Part shown: positions 22,166 to 34,347 of the stretch, one piece after another
Numbering within the stretch: the first letter of the stretch is position 1
Layout: each line of letters opens with the position of its first letter
DNA from: Picocystis sp. L7
Taxonomy: Eukaryota > Chlorophyta > Picocystophyceae > Picocystales > Picocystaceae
Direction: 5' to 3'
Assembly (NCBI GenBank): GCA_020975725.1
Contig: QXJR01000006.1
Span: 310,001 to 374,000, forward strand
Length of the DNA: 64,000 nucleotides
Translations under genes and position numbers: made by a program
The notes under the pieces: model-generated
What the model saw: the letters and a program-made list of their open reading frames with translations, nothing else
The model's database searches: none
Told to the model about the DNA's origin: nothing

Positions 22166-23739
22166 CTTCCAGCTTGGCCGCGTTCGTCTGTGCGTGTGGG
22201 AGGACCCTTGTTTGTGTTCTGCGTCTCTGCTGTTTATCCGACGTGCGCACGGGTGAGGTTTGCACATCATTCCCTTATGTGCTTTTTTTATACGTCCGTC
22301 CTCTGCAGGGCGTGGGTGAGAAGTAAACCTCAAGTGATCGTCACTGGCAAGGCCACATCCTGGCTTGCACCGGAAGGAAAACAACCGCTCACGGAGTACC
22401 TATGTGAAATGTGTATGTGTAGCTGCAAACACGCTTACGTCATGGAGGCAAGGTGGGATTTGCTGCCAGCGCACAAAAAATCAAGAAGAAACGCTCTAAG
22501 AGCACATCGCGGTACACGCCCTTTGACCCTTCGATGCAGTCTTGCTTACTTCAGCGTGGCGTTGTCTGGCTACCTCTTATCCCTGTTTCATGGTGCCTTG
22601 GGCAAAGAGGGGTCGTGTGAGGGATGGGCTAATCACTTCTACTGCCATAAATTGGGGAAAGAAACGAGCATCCCTTTCCTCTCCGCACAACTACTCCCTT
22701 ACCCTTTCTGTTTTCCTAAAAAATCGAATCGAGACCAAAGAGGAGGCTACGATGCCAGCACATGGGCCTGCGCAGAGTGGGGAGTCTTTCTGAAGCACTT
22801 GTTTGCAAAGAAACACAACAGCCGGGAGCATTGGCGGAAAGACATGATGGGGCAACGCGCTATGGTTTGGACTTGAAACAATCGGAATTTTCCTGCGGAG
22901 CAGGGTAATGAAATGAAGGTTCGGGGAGAGGGGAACGCCAGGATTGAAAGCCAGCAGGAAAACCAGTTGCTTGCGACTACCCCAAACCGTTGCTCACTCA
23001 AGAACCTTTGGTTGCTTCCTGAAGCGCCTACCATCGTCCACAGACACTTTCAGACGGGGGGGGCACCTCGACACCTTTGTTGTTCGAGCTCCACACGAGG
23101 GTGCGATCTCCCATCCTTAGGATTATGAGCATGGCACATCAACGGGCGTACTTCAAACCAATCCTCCGCATCACACTGCAGAAGGATCCATTGGGTAAGG
23201 TAGGGCTTTGGCTTGTACAGCACTGGGAGGGTTGCAAGGCGATACTGGGGACCATCAACACGTTTTCCATGGATGTTGGGATGGTAGCAAGGGCAACTCA
23301 TCCGCGCATTAATTCCGATCACTCGAATCATCTCTGAAACGGGTTATGGATCTCCTTTCTTGACCACGTTGTTCTTGTGTGTCGGCTTGGAGCTTGCATT
23401 TTGTGAATCGATGCATGGAACCCGAAGGAATCCGTCTGGCCCTATCATCTCATCCCGTCCCATCGTTTATAGGCCAACACATGCCTCGACCTTTGCCTGG
23501 CATGTGTTTGCACGGTCTCGCTTTGCCACGGATCTTCTCTCTCGTTCCATCCGTCCTTGGGGCCTTGCCTGCGTGTATGTTCTTCGTTGCACATTGCCGG
23601 GGATCTCGCGTGCATTCTTCCTCCCTGCGGGCGTTTTTCTTCCCCCTTCCGTGCGTCCAATGGCACTTGTGTTTTGCTTCCTCTCCACTCCATGTTCTTA
23701 TGGTCTTGGTTATTCCAAGCGGCCCAGCGGGCGACGGTT
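22166..23739. other. Intergenic, no gene recognised
   Basis: Convergent 3' flanks of the phosphatase and the ABT1-like gene. Open frames here have no protein-like features. A CTT triplet run lies just inside the ABT1 3' end, coding for its Lys-rich tail. Confidence 0.45.
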
Positions 23740-24336
23740 TCAAGCGGGTTCTCCTTGCTCTGGTTCTTTCTTGGCTTCCTGGTTCTTGTTCTTCTTCTTC
23801 TTCTGGGCGTGTTGGGCGTAGAATTCTCCTTCTGCACGAGCAGCTGCGACTTCCATCTGCAACCTCTGCCTCCTCGTGGCCTTTCGAGCGGCCACGTCTT
23901 CGGTGAGTTGGTTCCACGTCAATCTCGGCAAGTATTGAAGCGTCCACAAGTCTTCGAAATGGGCGCTCCTGCGCCTTCCACCCATGGCGGCGCCGTTCAG
24001 GAGCGTCGCCACGCGCTTCGCGACCTTCCCTTCCGCGAATTCGATCCATCCTTCGACGTATTGACGCGTTCCACGCGCCTGGGCGGTCGGAGAAGGCGCC
24101 AGATACACGCGCGACACCTCGCCGTGCGCCTCCAGGAGCCTCCTCAGCTTGGCTGGCGTGAGCTTCGGCGGCACGCGGCTCATGTACACGATCCCAGGAC
24201 GCGTGGACGCAGGCGTGGGACCTTCCTTCGCCTCCTGCTTCCCTTCCCGACGCGCGCGATTCGTTTCGCGCGTGGACGCGAGTGGCGGCATGGCGGTGGA
24301 CACCACGTTGGGAGAGAGGTGTGGTGCAGATGGCAT
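23740..24336 (-). CDS. ABT1/ESF2-like RNA-binding ribosome biogenesis factor
   Basis: A 198-residue protein with one RNA recognition motif of the ABT1/ESF2 kind: GIVYMSRVPPKLTPAKLRRL opens the RRM, then GEVSRVYLAP, EGWIEFAEGKVAKRVATLLN, and the family block DLWTLQYLPRLTWNQLTE. After the RRM comes a charged helix (QRLQMEVAAARAEGEFY) and a Lys-rich tail, as in yeast Esf2 and human ABT1. Known role: early small-subunit processome and 18S rRNA maturation, working with a DEAD-box protein (Dbp8). The first ATG is at 24336; the ATG 15 codons on is also possible. Intron-free. Stop TGA. Confidence 0.85.
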   Translation of the reverse strand: MPSAPHLSPNVVSTAMPPLASTRETNRARREGKQEAKEGPTPASTRPGIVYMSRVPPKLTPAKLRRLLEAHGEVSRVYLAPSPTAQARGTRQYVEGWIEFAEGKVAKRVATLLNGAAMGGRRRSAHFEDLWTLQYLPRLTWNQLTEDVAARKATRRQRLQMEVAAARAEGEFYAQHAQKKKKNKNQEAKKEPEQGEPA

Positions 24337-24764
24337 CCCCCTGCTACCTTGGACACCCGCATCCCCACCATGGGATGGACACCAGGACGGTCATGGGAGG
24401 TGCAGGAGGAGGTGGAACGATCGGAGACCATCCATGTGCAGGAAGCAAGCCACGGGCGTACAGCACGGACCCGCGTGCCACCCAAAAACGGGCGTCCAAA
24501 GGACGCAGGATGGAACGTACGCGGCGAAATCCTGCCACGGAGGTCGCTTCATCCTGCCCAAGGAGAAACGCCCCTTGACATCGCCCGTCCTTGCCACGGG
24601 GAAGTGGAGACCCGAGCGTGGACCTCCCAACCTCAAACAACTGCACGGCCTACGACAATCCATGATGAACGCCTCGACGCACTCACGCGAGCGATGGAGA
24701 AGGGTGAGAAGCTTTACCTCTCGCAAATAGATTGAATGATGGGCAAGGAAACATGGCCCCCGAC
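24337..24764. other. Short spacer, no gene
   Basis: Upstream of the ABT1-like gene and downstream of the phosphate carrier. Purine-rich with CCATGGGATGG words. Nothing else seen. Confidence 0.5.
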
Positions 24765-26013
24765 TCATTTTTTGGGAGCTCCTCCCGTGGTTGGCAGGCC
24801 GACCGCAACCTTGAACGCATCGTAAATGCCCCACTGCAAGCCAGTGAGCGTACCAATCATGACGATACGAAGACCCAGTCCCCTGGTGCAGAGGGCCACA
24901 ACGCCCATCTCCTTCACAATGTCCCCCACGCCCACACCGGGCTTCTGGTTCAGCTTGGACACCAGGTTGTCGGCCGGATGGGACACTGCAGCACAGAACA
25001 CCCCCGCAATGTAGCCCGCCGCGAAAGAAACGCCAAGCTGCTCGGTTTTCGAGCATTCCTCCTTGGGCTTCGGCACGACGTGCGCGTACAAACCTTGCAC
25101 CGTCTTCTCAAACGCCGCAAACTTCATCATGGTGTAAGGAATCTGCCTTCCCCACAAAGGCACGATTCCCTTGTAGAGGGCTCCGAACCCTTCGTTGGCG
25201 ATGATCTTGGGCATTCCGTCGCTAAGGCCCCGTGCGAAACTCGGTTGGGTTTGGATACGGACTTTCACCGCCTCCCACGGAGAAAGAGCCACATCAGCGA
25301 TCACCTCTGCTGAAGCAGATCCGGCAAGGAAGACAAGGGAATCGTACTTTGCAAAGAACTCCGGCCCTGCAATGTCAGCGTACAGCCTGTCATGGTGCAA
25401 CAAGCGTCTCCAGGTCAGCCGCCGCACGTCCGCGTCCGATATTCCCAAGCCCATCCACGTACTTTTTGAAGTATTCGTAGAAGCCAAATTTGCAGGCCCC
25501 TTGGAGGGAGTATCCCACGAGCGTGGGTGCCCAGCCTTTCAGCAGTCCACTTGCGCCTTGTTCCTTGATGATGGTCGAGAATCCCTTGGAGATGGAGCTG
25601 TACTTTTTCGGATCCACCTGCAGTTGATGGCGCATCGACGGTGGTTTCCGGACCTATGTGTCAGCCGTGTCCGAGGTTTGCTTTTCATGGACGTGCACGG
25701 ATGCGTGCCGTCTACCTACCTGCATGTTGCATTTGACCACATCCAGCGGTGTGACTGCGGTGTGGGTTGCACCGCAGGAGACAACCCCACCCCCTGCACA
25801 GGCCATGTAGAACTCTGGCGAATACAAGGCGATGCCACCTTCCGTGGCGGCGGGAATGAAGAGCTTGGATGCGTCTTTGGCCGTGGATTCCGTGGGCTTG
25901 TTCGCATTGGAAACAGGCGCTTCGATCTTGCTACCGTCCGCAGCATCGGCAGGTTTGGTGAACTGCTTGGTCCATCCGTCCAGGAGCCCGAACCGCTCGT
26001 TCTCGTGCACCAT
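24765..26013 (-). CDS. Mitochondrial phosphate carrier (SLC25A3/MPT), three exons
   Basis: Exon A (25720-26013) starts MVHENERFGLLDGW and contains the first carrier repeat signature TPLDVVKCNMQ. Exon B begins at 25617 (VDPKKYSSISKGF) and holds GWAPTLVGYSLQGACKFGFY, a hallmark of phosphate carriers. Exon C carries AGSASAEVIADVALSPWEAV, QTQPSFARGLSDG and SHPADNLVSKLNQ, ending GLPTTGGAPKK and stop. About 355 residues, six membrane segments in three repeats, inner mitochondrial membrane; imports phosphate with H+. Intron 1 is 102 nt (GTAGGT...TGCAG) and keeps phase. The exon B-C junction is odd: the obvious GT-AG pair (25458 to 25387) leaves the frame off by one, whereas removing the DNA between two TAC words fits. 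Confidence 0.88.
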
Positions 26014-26294
26014 CGTTCCCGTTTCCTTCTTCTGTGCAGCGATACGCCTCCTGCCTGCCTTCGGCGACCTCCGCTGGGGATGCTGCGCCTCCGAAACGCG
26101 CGCGAAGAAGCCGCCTTTGCTCGCTTCGTGCGTCGGCCAGGTTCGCGCTCTGTGGACCAGTCGTTGGTCGAAGAGGGAACTCGAGTGGGGGCGGACAGAG
26201 AGGGATTTGAGACGATGGAGGGAGGGGAGGGATCCCGTCGAACGGGGTGGGCAGATCCTCCCCCCCTCCCTCCCCCTCTGCTTCGAAGGAGGGA
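26014..26294. other. Spacer between phosphate carrier and Mutator-like element
   Basis: Upstream region of the phosphate carrier. GC-rich, with CCCCTCC runs near 26265. No gene seen. Confidence 0.5.
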
Positions 26295-26305
26295 GGGTCT
26301 CCCCC
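26295..26305. repeat. 11-bp target-site duplication, left copy
   Basis: GGGTCTCCCCC immediately outside the left terminal repeat; the same 11 bases follow the right terminal repeat at 34974-34984. Eleven bases is within the 9-11 bp usual for Mutator-like elements. Confidence 0.85.
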
Positions 26306-26951
26306 GGAAGCGACTGAAAAATGGTCCCCCAAAGGGCTGAATTTCGGTCCCCCCCCCTCCAGATGCACTTTCGAACAGATGCACCCCATGCGATCGACTT
26401 AACCCATTGTTTACGAAGAGACCGGTTCGACCCGGGTGGAAAGGGGACCCTTCCTTACTGTGCTTCCCGATGGATCGGAAAACTTCGACCGATCCCATCG
26501 AGAACGGTTCCAGGGGTAAAGACAGGGTTGCCTCGTCGGCCGACCAAAACCTGACGACCGATCCTTCAGATGCGACGGCGTGACGTGCGGAACGTGACAA
26601 GACACGAGAACACTGGACGAATGGCGGAGAGACAAAGCGCTGGAAGCACGGAAGAAGGAGGAAGGAGAACGCGGAGAGGAAAAGGAAAGGAGGGGAGGGC
26701 GTGAGGAGGGTTTTCGAGCGTGCGTCCGCAGGGCGGTTTTGTGGCAGGTGCACAGAATCGTGCTGCCAATGCACGCCCCAGGGGGGTTGCAAGGGACAAA
26801 CACGCGTCCAGGGAGACGGGAACCACGCCGTGCAGGTGCGACATGGCGGGGCGGAGAGGGGGGAGAGGGTCGACAGGGGAGCATGCCAGCAAAAGTAGAG
26901 GGAAGAAAGGATTAAAAAAGAAAAGAAGAGCGCGCAACAACAAACGTGCCT
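26306..26951. repeat. Left terminal inverted repeat of MULE (646 bp)
   Basis: Its reverse complement matches 29446-29951 followed by 34835-34973, i.e. the right repeat split by the copia insertion (645 bp in total). The inner boundary is set where AGGCACGTTTG stops matching. The outer end contains a TTAACCC word and a CCCGGGTCGAACCGG stretch. Confidence 0.92.
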
Positions 26952-27288
26952 TAGAGAGGACAGTGCCAGGGATTGGTAGTCGGAGAGTTGAGTATCACTC
27001 GATCCCTTGAAGGAGTACCTTGTACTAACTGATGTGATTGGGTTCATGTTACCCTTCTCTGTGCTTGTGATTGTTCGCTAGGCAGGTGCTCTTTGAACTC
27101 AAGCAAGGACGATACACTTCCTACTTCTCTTCCATTTTCCCGCCTTCTAAACTTTTGAATGTGAGTGCACGGAATACCGTGTAAATTCTGTAGATGACCC
27201 GTGCGCATTGTTGCTGGTTTACTACCAGCGAGCATTTGCACTTCCATTATTGTTGCTGACCTCTGATACAAAGATTTTCTGAAAAGAC

Positions 27289-29430
27289 ATGCAAGACTCC
27301 ATTGTGCCACCTAGTAGAGAGCAGTTGGTATTGCAAGCATCCCAAAATGGGATTCAGCCTGCTTCATTCTCTAACTCTTGGATTGAGAGTGCCAAATGCT
27401 TAGAGGATAGTGAGGAAGGATGCACATTCCTTTCCCAGAGTGAGGAAGATTGGCTTTCCAAGGAATTGTCGCATTTACAAAGTGATGGGATTGGCAAATG
27501 GGTAGTGAAGAGGCCAAAGAACCCGATGCAAAAGTTACCTCGTCGTGACCAACATGGAACACTTATCTTAAGAAGATGGCATTGCAATGCTGCCAAGAAA
27601 TGCAGTTGCCATGTGGAGGTGAAATTATTGCGAACAGAGTGTGGACGACTTTCTCTATTGACAAAGGGAACGCACGTTCATGTTGAAGCACAACATGAGA
27701 AGGAATCATCGACAGGATTGCCACACAAAATCAAGGTTGCATTGCTCGACTTTTTGGATAGTGACATGTTGTTGCCAAAGATTATTCGTCATTTGGAGTT
27801 GCGTGGTATCCACTTAGATGGTATAAAAAAGAAACAAATCAAGAACTTCTTGACATATAAGAGGAGGGCTCTTGCACCTTCCAACACTGTTGCGGAATTG
27901 GAAAGGTTTATCGAGGACAACTTGTGGAAAGAGGAGAAGTCCTATGAGTTGCATGACTGTTTCATCATTGATTACAAGTCCCCAAGTGAAGACCGTGAAG
28001 AGACTCGTCTCAAAACACTAATGATTAGCTTCTCGACTCCTAAAATGGTGGAATGGGCGAAAGCATCCATTGTTGTTGGCGAACCAAGACAACTGACTAT
28101 TGACGCTACCTTTCGGATCTTTACGAACGACGCATTTGTGTTATTGGCTAGTGGAATCACGGATAGAGGAGGCCATTGGTTCCCTATAGTCTATAGTATT
28201 GTGCCTTGTGAGAGTATGGAAACTACAACGTTTCACTTGCAATCCTTGTGGAAAATTTTGGGCACCTATGCAAGCCATTTCTTTGACAGCATTTATGTCC
28301 TAAAGGATGCAGGTGCCGGTTTGCATGCTGGTGTTGAACACTTCTTCAAATTACAGGGGCACACTTGGCATCAACAAGATTGCTATGCACATTTGTCGCG
28401 GGTAGATGGCAACCTCCAACAAGCGTTCAAGAGGTACCACATTCCTGTTGCTACAGGGACACTCATTGGAAATTACATAAGACGCATTTCGTATACACCG
28501 TGCAAATCTACAAAAGAAAAGTTGCTCAACAAATTCGAGAAGGAATTCGCGAAGTATGACAAGTTCATTCATTGGTGGAAGTCCACCTATGGCGGTCCAT
28601 TCAAATACTGGGCACGTTGCGATGCACCTATTGGTTTTGCGGTGAGCAACCAAGGGCATGAGAGCAATAACAATACTTTCAAAAGGGTGCACATGCCAAG
28701 CAGGGCAACACAAAGGAGAATGGACCTTCACAAGGCTTTGTTACCAATTACAAAAGCCATTTCTTCATTGGTGAGAGAAAAGATTCGAGAATATGTGTTT
28801 CTTCCTCGTGATGACTCTTCTATTCATCTGAAATTGTGGGAGGAAGTCCATCATTTCATGATGTGTAGTGATTGGGTGCTTCGCCAAAAAGTGCAAGAGT
28901 ACATCCTCTTTCCATCGAAGAAAAAAATTGATGATGCATTGGTGATTGCTAGAGAGAGAGCATATCAAGTCATGAAGGAGTTGTTGGTGCACTCTAGCAC
29001 AGCTACGAAAGAAATTGTCGAAGAAGTAGACTTGCAATTGCAAAATGTTTTACTTGAAGAGGCCAGTAGTCTACTCCAGCAAGGGCTACAACCTGTAGAA
29101 GAAGAGCGCATGGAAGATTTCTTCAATCGTACATCAAAATGGATAGTCTTGAGGAACACTTGTAGTTGCTACATCTTTCAAGACAAAGGAGTTTGCAAGC
29201 ACATCCTTGCTGTGAAGGTGGACTGCAAACAAGTCCAGGTCCCAACCGGTGCACAAGTCTTGCAATACAGCAAATTCGAGCAGTTGAAACTTCAGCATCA
29301 GCGTGAAAGAACAAGCAAGCAGAAAGCAAGAGAAGCTAGCAATTCTTTGCGTCTGAAGCGCTTGAGAGCTGGTGTGGAGGCCCTCCTCCCTTCACAGGAT
29401 TGCCCGATGCAAGGGCCTCCTGGGTGTTAG
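27289..29430 (+). CDS. MULE transposase with SWIM zinc finger
   Basis: An open 713-residue frame. The N-terminal part has a Cys/His cluster (WHCNAAKKCSCHVEV ... THVHVE, about 98-132) like the DNA-binding region of plant Mutator transposases and FAR1-type proteins. The DDE catalytic core can be placed: Asp272 in LTIDATF, Asp340 in VLKDAGAG and Glu458 in NQGHESNNN, with CYAHLSR between. Near the C-terminus CSCYIFQDKGVCKHILAVK is a clean SWIM finger (CxC...CxH). It acts in cis on the flanking repeats by cut-and-paste transposition. Base composition is more AT-rich than the neighbouring host genes, which fits a foreign origin. No break seen, so it could be active. The stop lies 16 bp before the right repeat. 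Confidence 0.93.
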   Translation: MQDSIVPPSREQLVLQASQNGIQPASFSNSWIESAKCLEDSEEGCTFLSQSEEDWLSKELSHLQSDGIGKWVVKRPKNPMQKLPRRDQHGTLILRRWHCNAAKKCSCHVEVKLLRTECGRLSLLTKGTHVHVEAQHEKESSTGLPHKIKVALLDFLDSDMLLPKIIRHLELRGIHLDGIKKKQIKNFLTYKRRALAPSNTVAELERFIEDNLWKEEKSYELHDCFIIDYKSPSEDREETRLKTLMISFSTPKMVEWAKASIVVGEPRQLTIDATFRIFTNDAFVLLASGITDRGGHWFPIVYSIVPCESMETTTFHLQSLWKILGTYASHFFDSIYVLKDAGAGLHAGVEHFFKLQGHTWHQQDCYAHLSRVDGNLQQAFKRYHIPVATGTLIGNYIRRISYTPCKSTKEKLLNKFEKEFAKYDKFIHWWKSTYGGPFKYWARCDAPIGFAVSNQGHESNNNTFKRVHMPSRATQRRMDLHKALLPITKAISSLVREKIREYVFLPRDDSSIHLKLWEEVHHFMMCSDWVLRQKVQEYILFPSKKKIDDALVIARERAYQVMKELLVHSSTATKEIVEEVDLQLQNVLLEEASSLLQQGLQPVEEERMEDFFNRTSKWIVLRNTCSCYIFQDKGVCKHILAVKVDCKQVQVPTGAQVLQYSKFEQLKLQHQRERTSKQKAREASNSLRLKRLRAGVEALLPSQDCPMQGPPGC

Positions 29431-29445
29431 ATGATCCAACACGCT

Positions 29446-29951
29446 AGGCACGTTTGTTGTTGCGCGCTCTTCTTTTCTTTTTTAATCCTTTCTTCCCTCT
29501 ACTTTTGCTGGCATGCTCCCCTGTCGACCCTCTCCCCCCTCTCCGCCCCGCCATGTCGCACCTGCACGGCGTGGTTCCCGTCTCCCTGGACGCGTGTTTG
29601 TCCCTTGCAACCCCCCTGGGGCGTGCATTGGCAGCACGATTCTGTGCACCTGCCACAAAACCGCCCTGCGGACGCACGCTTGAAAACCCTCCTCACGCCC
29701 TCCCCTCCTTTCCTATTCCTCTCCGCGTTCTCCTTCCTCCTTCTTCCGTGCTTCCAGCGCTTTGTCTCTCCGCCATTCGTCCAGTGTTCTCGTGTCTTGT
29801 CACGTTCCGCACGTCACGCCGTCGCATCCGAAGGATCGGTCGTCAGGTTTTGGTCGGCCGACGAGGCAACCCTGTCTTTACCCCTGGAACCGTTCTCGAT
29901 GGGATCGGTCGAAGTTTTCCGATCCATCGGGAAGCACAGTAAGGAAGGGTC
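29446..29951. repeat. Right TIR of MULE, inner part
   Basis: 506 bp matching the reverse complement of the inner left repeat. Ends at the 5-bp duplication GGGTC made by the copia insertion; the rest of the repeat resumes at 34835. Confidence 0.92.
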
Positions 29952-30433
29952 TGTTGAAACGAATGTTAATTCGTCTAGGGTTTACAGCTCTCCCTCCAAG
30001 ACCGAGTCCTCCGACCAAGGGGAAGGGTCGATCGACAGCTCAACATGTGGATCGCCGACGACATGACCAGCGACAAACAAACGTCGTGCAAGAACGAACC
30101 ACAGAATTCGACATACGACGGACGAATTCACTCAAGTATACCAATGAGAATACATTGTACGAAATCAAACATCTGCGACTATTTAAGAGCGCAGTGCATG
30201 CCTTGTAATACAGAACTTTGACGAAGTCACCACCTCCATACCAGAATTCTCCTGTCATCGAGCAAGCACATCGAAACTCATTGTCGAAGGACCAAAGAAC
30301 ACGTGGAAGAAGCAGGATAAAGGATCAATTATACCGCGCAGTAGCGAAAGACATACTGTACAGCGGTTCACAACCACGTCACAACAGTGCGTGGAACACA
30401 GAGTTTAAACTCAGAGATATCGATATTTCAACA
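29952..30433. repeat. 5' LTR of copia element
   Basis: 482 bp, TGTTGA...TCAACA; same length as and apparently identical to the 3' LTR. Confidence 0.95.
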
Positions 30434-30463
30434 GGTTAAGAGCCTTGATACAAGAGTACAACC

Positions 30464-33400
30464 ATGAATGATCCCACACAGCTCAACAGTGTTCCCCTAC
30501 TAGATGGAGAAAATTGGAAGGACTGGTTCTTTCGAATGGAAAACCACCTTCGTCTCAATGGACTGTGGGCAGTCACTATGAGTGAACCCACCAAGGAGGA
30601 AAAAGACAGAACAACATTGGAAAAAATGGATTCAGCAAGAGTAAGACTATTACAATGCATACAAATTGATTATGTGGATAATGTGGTGACCTGTGAAACA
30701 CCACATCAGGTCTGGACAGGGATCAAGCAAATGCATGAAGAAACTGGATTTGTCCGTGAAAGGGCATTAAAATCTGAATTAAGCAAGTTCAAGAAAGTAC
30801 CTGAAGAAAGCATCGAGCAATACTTGAATAGGTTAGTACAAATTGCTAATGGACTGAGGAACATCGGGGTGACCATCTCTGAAAAGGAGAAAGTCACCAT
30901 CGCACTCAACTCCTTACCTGCAGAGTACAACACTCTCACCACCATGCTGGATTTGGTGGGAGAAGTGAAGTCTTTTGCTGACATCAGAAGGATTCTTGTG
31001 CGTGAGGAAGCCAAGCTCAGTATAAATATGAGCTATTTTGCTGGAAATCTTCAAGCAACTGCTCAAAATCCACCTACAGCACCTGCGCAAAAACAGAAAG
31101 TGAAGTGTCAGTACTGCCAGAAAATCGGGCATGAAGTCGATACCTGCAGGAACATAATGCGAGATTACGGCATTGAGGGTCCAGTTGTACCAAGCAAATA
31201 CAAAAACAAGACCAAAAGTAAACCAAAGAACCAAGGAATGCAAAAACTGATGGCTGCATTGACCAGTCACCAGGCCACCGAAACTAACGGTGGCTGGATC
31301 ATTGATTCTGGTGCATCCTGGTACATAACTGGAAACAAAGACATATTAGAGGTCAGTTCAATCAAGAAAAAGGAAGTGCAAGTTGAGATCACTGATGGAT
31401 CCATACTTACCTCCCAACTGATGGGTACCGCAGAGCTTACACTGACCAACAGCCCTAATACAAAACTGATTCTGCAGAATGTTTTGTACATCCCACAAGC
31501 ATCAGCCAATCTGATCTCAGTGAAGGACCTGTGCCGCAGAGGGATGACTGTCATTTTTGGTCCTAATGGCTGCAAAATACAAAAGGGAAAGATCAAACTT
31601 TCAGTCAGTACAAAACACGGCAACTATTACTGCCTACAAGCAACAGCGAAAATATGGCATCAACGCCTTGGCCATGTCAATGCAGCCCGTATCCGTAAGC
31701 TGAACTTACCATACAAGGTTGATGGACCTTGTGAAGCTTGTATCACCTGCAAACAAACAGCAGCAAAACATCAGCCAAAGGACTACAAGTATAAACCGCT
31801 GGATCTGGTTTACCTGGATGTGATGGGACCAATAAGTCCCGAGACACCTGCTGGATTCACACACATATTGTCAGTACTGGATCACTCAACAAAGTTTGGG
31901 ATGACATACCTGATGACCAGCAAGGGTGAAGCTGGCAAATTCACCAAGCAAGCTCTCACAAGTCTGGAAAGACTTTCTGGTGGCTCAAAAGTCAAAGCCA
32001 TCAGAACAGATCGAGGACAAGAATTCCTCGGATCAGACCTGAAGGCATATCTAGATGACCGTGGAATCAGTCATGAACTGACTGCTGGTTATGCCCCTGA
32101 ACAGAATGACGCTGAACGGTTCAACAGGGATTTGCGCGATCATGCAAGCACCATGTTAGCCAACAGCAACTTACCTTCCAAATATTGGGGAGAAGCAGTC
32201 AGAAACTACTCATACACCAGGAACAAACTCCCTGAATCAAATGGTGCTGATAAACAGACACCCTATGAAAGACTCACAGGACAAGAAGCAATCCTGAAAA
32301 ACCTGCGCGTATTCGGTTGCGAGTGTTGGGTATTACGCCCCAAACACAGAATTATTGGCAAGTTCGAACCAAGAAGTACCAAAGGGATACTCCTTGGTTA
32401 CGAGAACTCCACCACTTACAGAGTTCTTGCTGGTAGCAACCTGGTCATAAGCAGAAACGTCAGATTCAATGAACAGAAGATGGGCGAATACGTCCCCACG
32501 ATTCACGAAAAACGTACCTTTGGTGAATTGGTAAGCTACCAACACCAGCCAATCCAGTGGGAGAATACCCCCACTGAATTGGCTGATATGGGTGTCAATG
32601 ATACCCATTCAGCTTCAAGTGAAGACCAAAGTGAACAATCTGCAGAACCACTTCCAGAAACTGACATCAGTAATCAGATCATGGAAACAGAACCAAACAA
32701 TGGTCAGCGATATAACCTGCGGCCAAACAGAAGAACGGACTACACCGCATTCCTTACCAAAGACTTACCTGATAAATTTGATGGATATAATCAAGCAATG
32801 AGCAGACCAGATAGTGAACAGTGGCAGGATGCCGTAAAAACTGAACTCACTTCATTGAGCCAAATGCGCACCTGGACGTTTGCTGAATTACCCAAAGGTA
32901 AAAAGCCACTGGGTACTAAATGGATCTTCAACATTAAGAGAGATGGCTTGAACAATATCGTAAAGTATAAGGCCAGACTAGTGGCCTTGGGCTGTCATCA
33001 GCGTCCTGGAGAAGATTACGATGAGATCTATGCATCAGTAGTCAGCAAAAATGCACTCAGACTTTTTCTCGCAGCAGTAAATCAGCTGGACTTACACTTA
33101 CATCAATTGGATGTGGAAACTGCCTTTCTAAATGCAGAACTCGGAGAAGAAGTATACCTGCGCATTCCCAGAGGTTTAACAAACAGCAAAGAGTCAGCTC
33201 AAGTTCTGAAGCTCAACAGAAGCCTATATGGACTGAAACAGGCTCCCCGTGCATGGAATCAAGAATTGACCAAAACACTGACTGCACTCGGATTCACATG
33301 CAATCAACTGGACCAAAACGTAATGAAGTGTACATCCACAGAAGCCATAATCTACATGTGTTTCTATGTAGATGACATACTGATTGCCGGCCGAGATTTG

Positions 33401-34347
33401 CAGTGTGTACAGACCATGAAAGATCTGATACACTCCAAATATAAAATCACTGACATGGGAGAGGCCCAGCACTTTCTCGGAATGACGATCATCAGAGATC
33501 GTAAAGCAGGAACCATGATACTGCATCAAGCAAACAAGGTCAGTGACTATGTACAGTAGCATGGTATTGAAACAAGCAAAACTCAATCAATACCGCTGAA
33601 CGTACCTCTGCTGGATAATCCACTTGAAGAGTCAGTAGAACACCTGCAATATCAGAAAATATGTGGTCAGCTTCAATATCTCAGTGGAACCACCAGACCG
33701 GATATCTGCTACGCAGCATCAGCATTGGCAAGGTACAACTCAAATCCAAAGAAATCACACTGGAATGCTCTCCGTGGAACATTGAAGTACCTGCATGGAA
33801 CAGAAAACAAACAGTTAGTCTATCAAGCCACAGATGAAAACATATCGAAGCACATCAGTGTTGAAGCTTACAGCGATGCAGATTATGCTGGAGAAAAGAG
33901 CAGCAGAAGGTCAAGAACTGGATATGTGATCCATGCAATGGGATCACTGGTGGCCTGGCAAAGCAAGATGCAACCTACCATTGCAATATCCACTACAGAA
34001 GCAGAATATCAGGCAGCCACAGCCACAGTCAAAGAAGTACTGTGGATCAAGAACTACCTGAAGGAACTACTGGAACCACAAACAATATCTGCAAAGATCA
34101 AGATGGACAATCAGTCAGCGTTACGTTTGATACTGAATCCACAATCCGTTACGCGCGCAAAGCACATTGACGTGCAACATCACTTTCTACGTGAACGTGC
34201 AGTGCGTGATGAAGTACAGTTCGAATACTGCCCCACTGACCGGATGTTCGCCGACTATCTTACCAAGCAAGTGCCACTGCAGAAGTTCAAGATCTGCATC
34301 CACGCCATCGGTATGAAAGAACCCTCGGAAACAGAGCTGAGTGGGAG
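30464..34347 (+). pseudogene. copia gag-pol region (fossil, about one break)
   Basis: Starts MNDPTQLNSVPLLDGENWKD, a typical copia gag N-terminus (UBN2/Retrotran_gag type). The nucleocapsid knuckle is CQYCQKIGHEVDTC; protease around IIDSGASW; then the GAG-pre-integrase HQRLGHVN and an integrase core with LDVMGP and RTDRGQEF; reverse transcriptase with FYVDDILI; RNase H of the copia type. Domain order places it in Ty1/copia (Pseudoviridae-related), plant lineage. Described as a fossil only. Confidence 0.9.

Noticed and set aside
25716-27047. A 443-codon minus-strand frame across the phosphate carrier and MULE left repeat
   Set aside because: It runs through the carrier's first exon out of frame and through the terminal repeat; it is an accident of composition.
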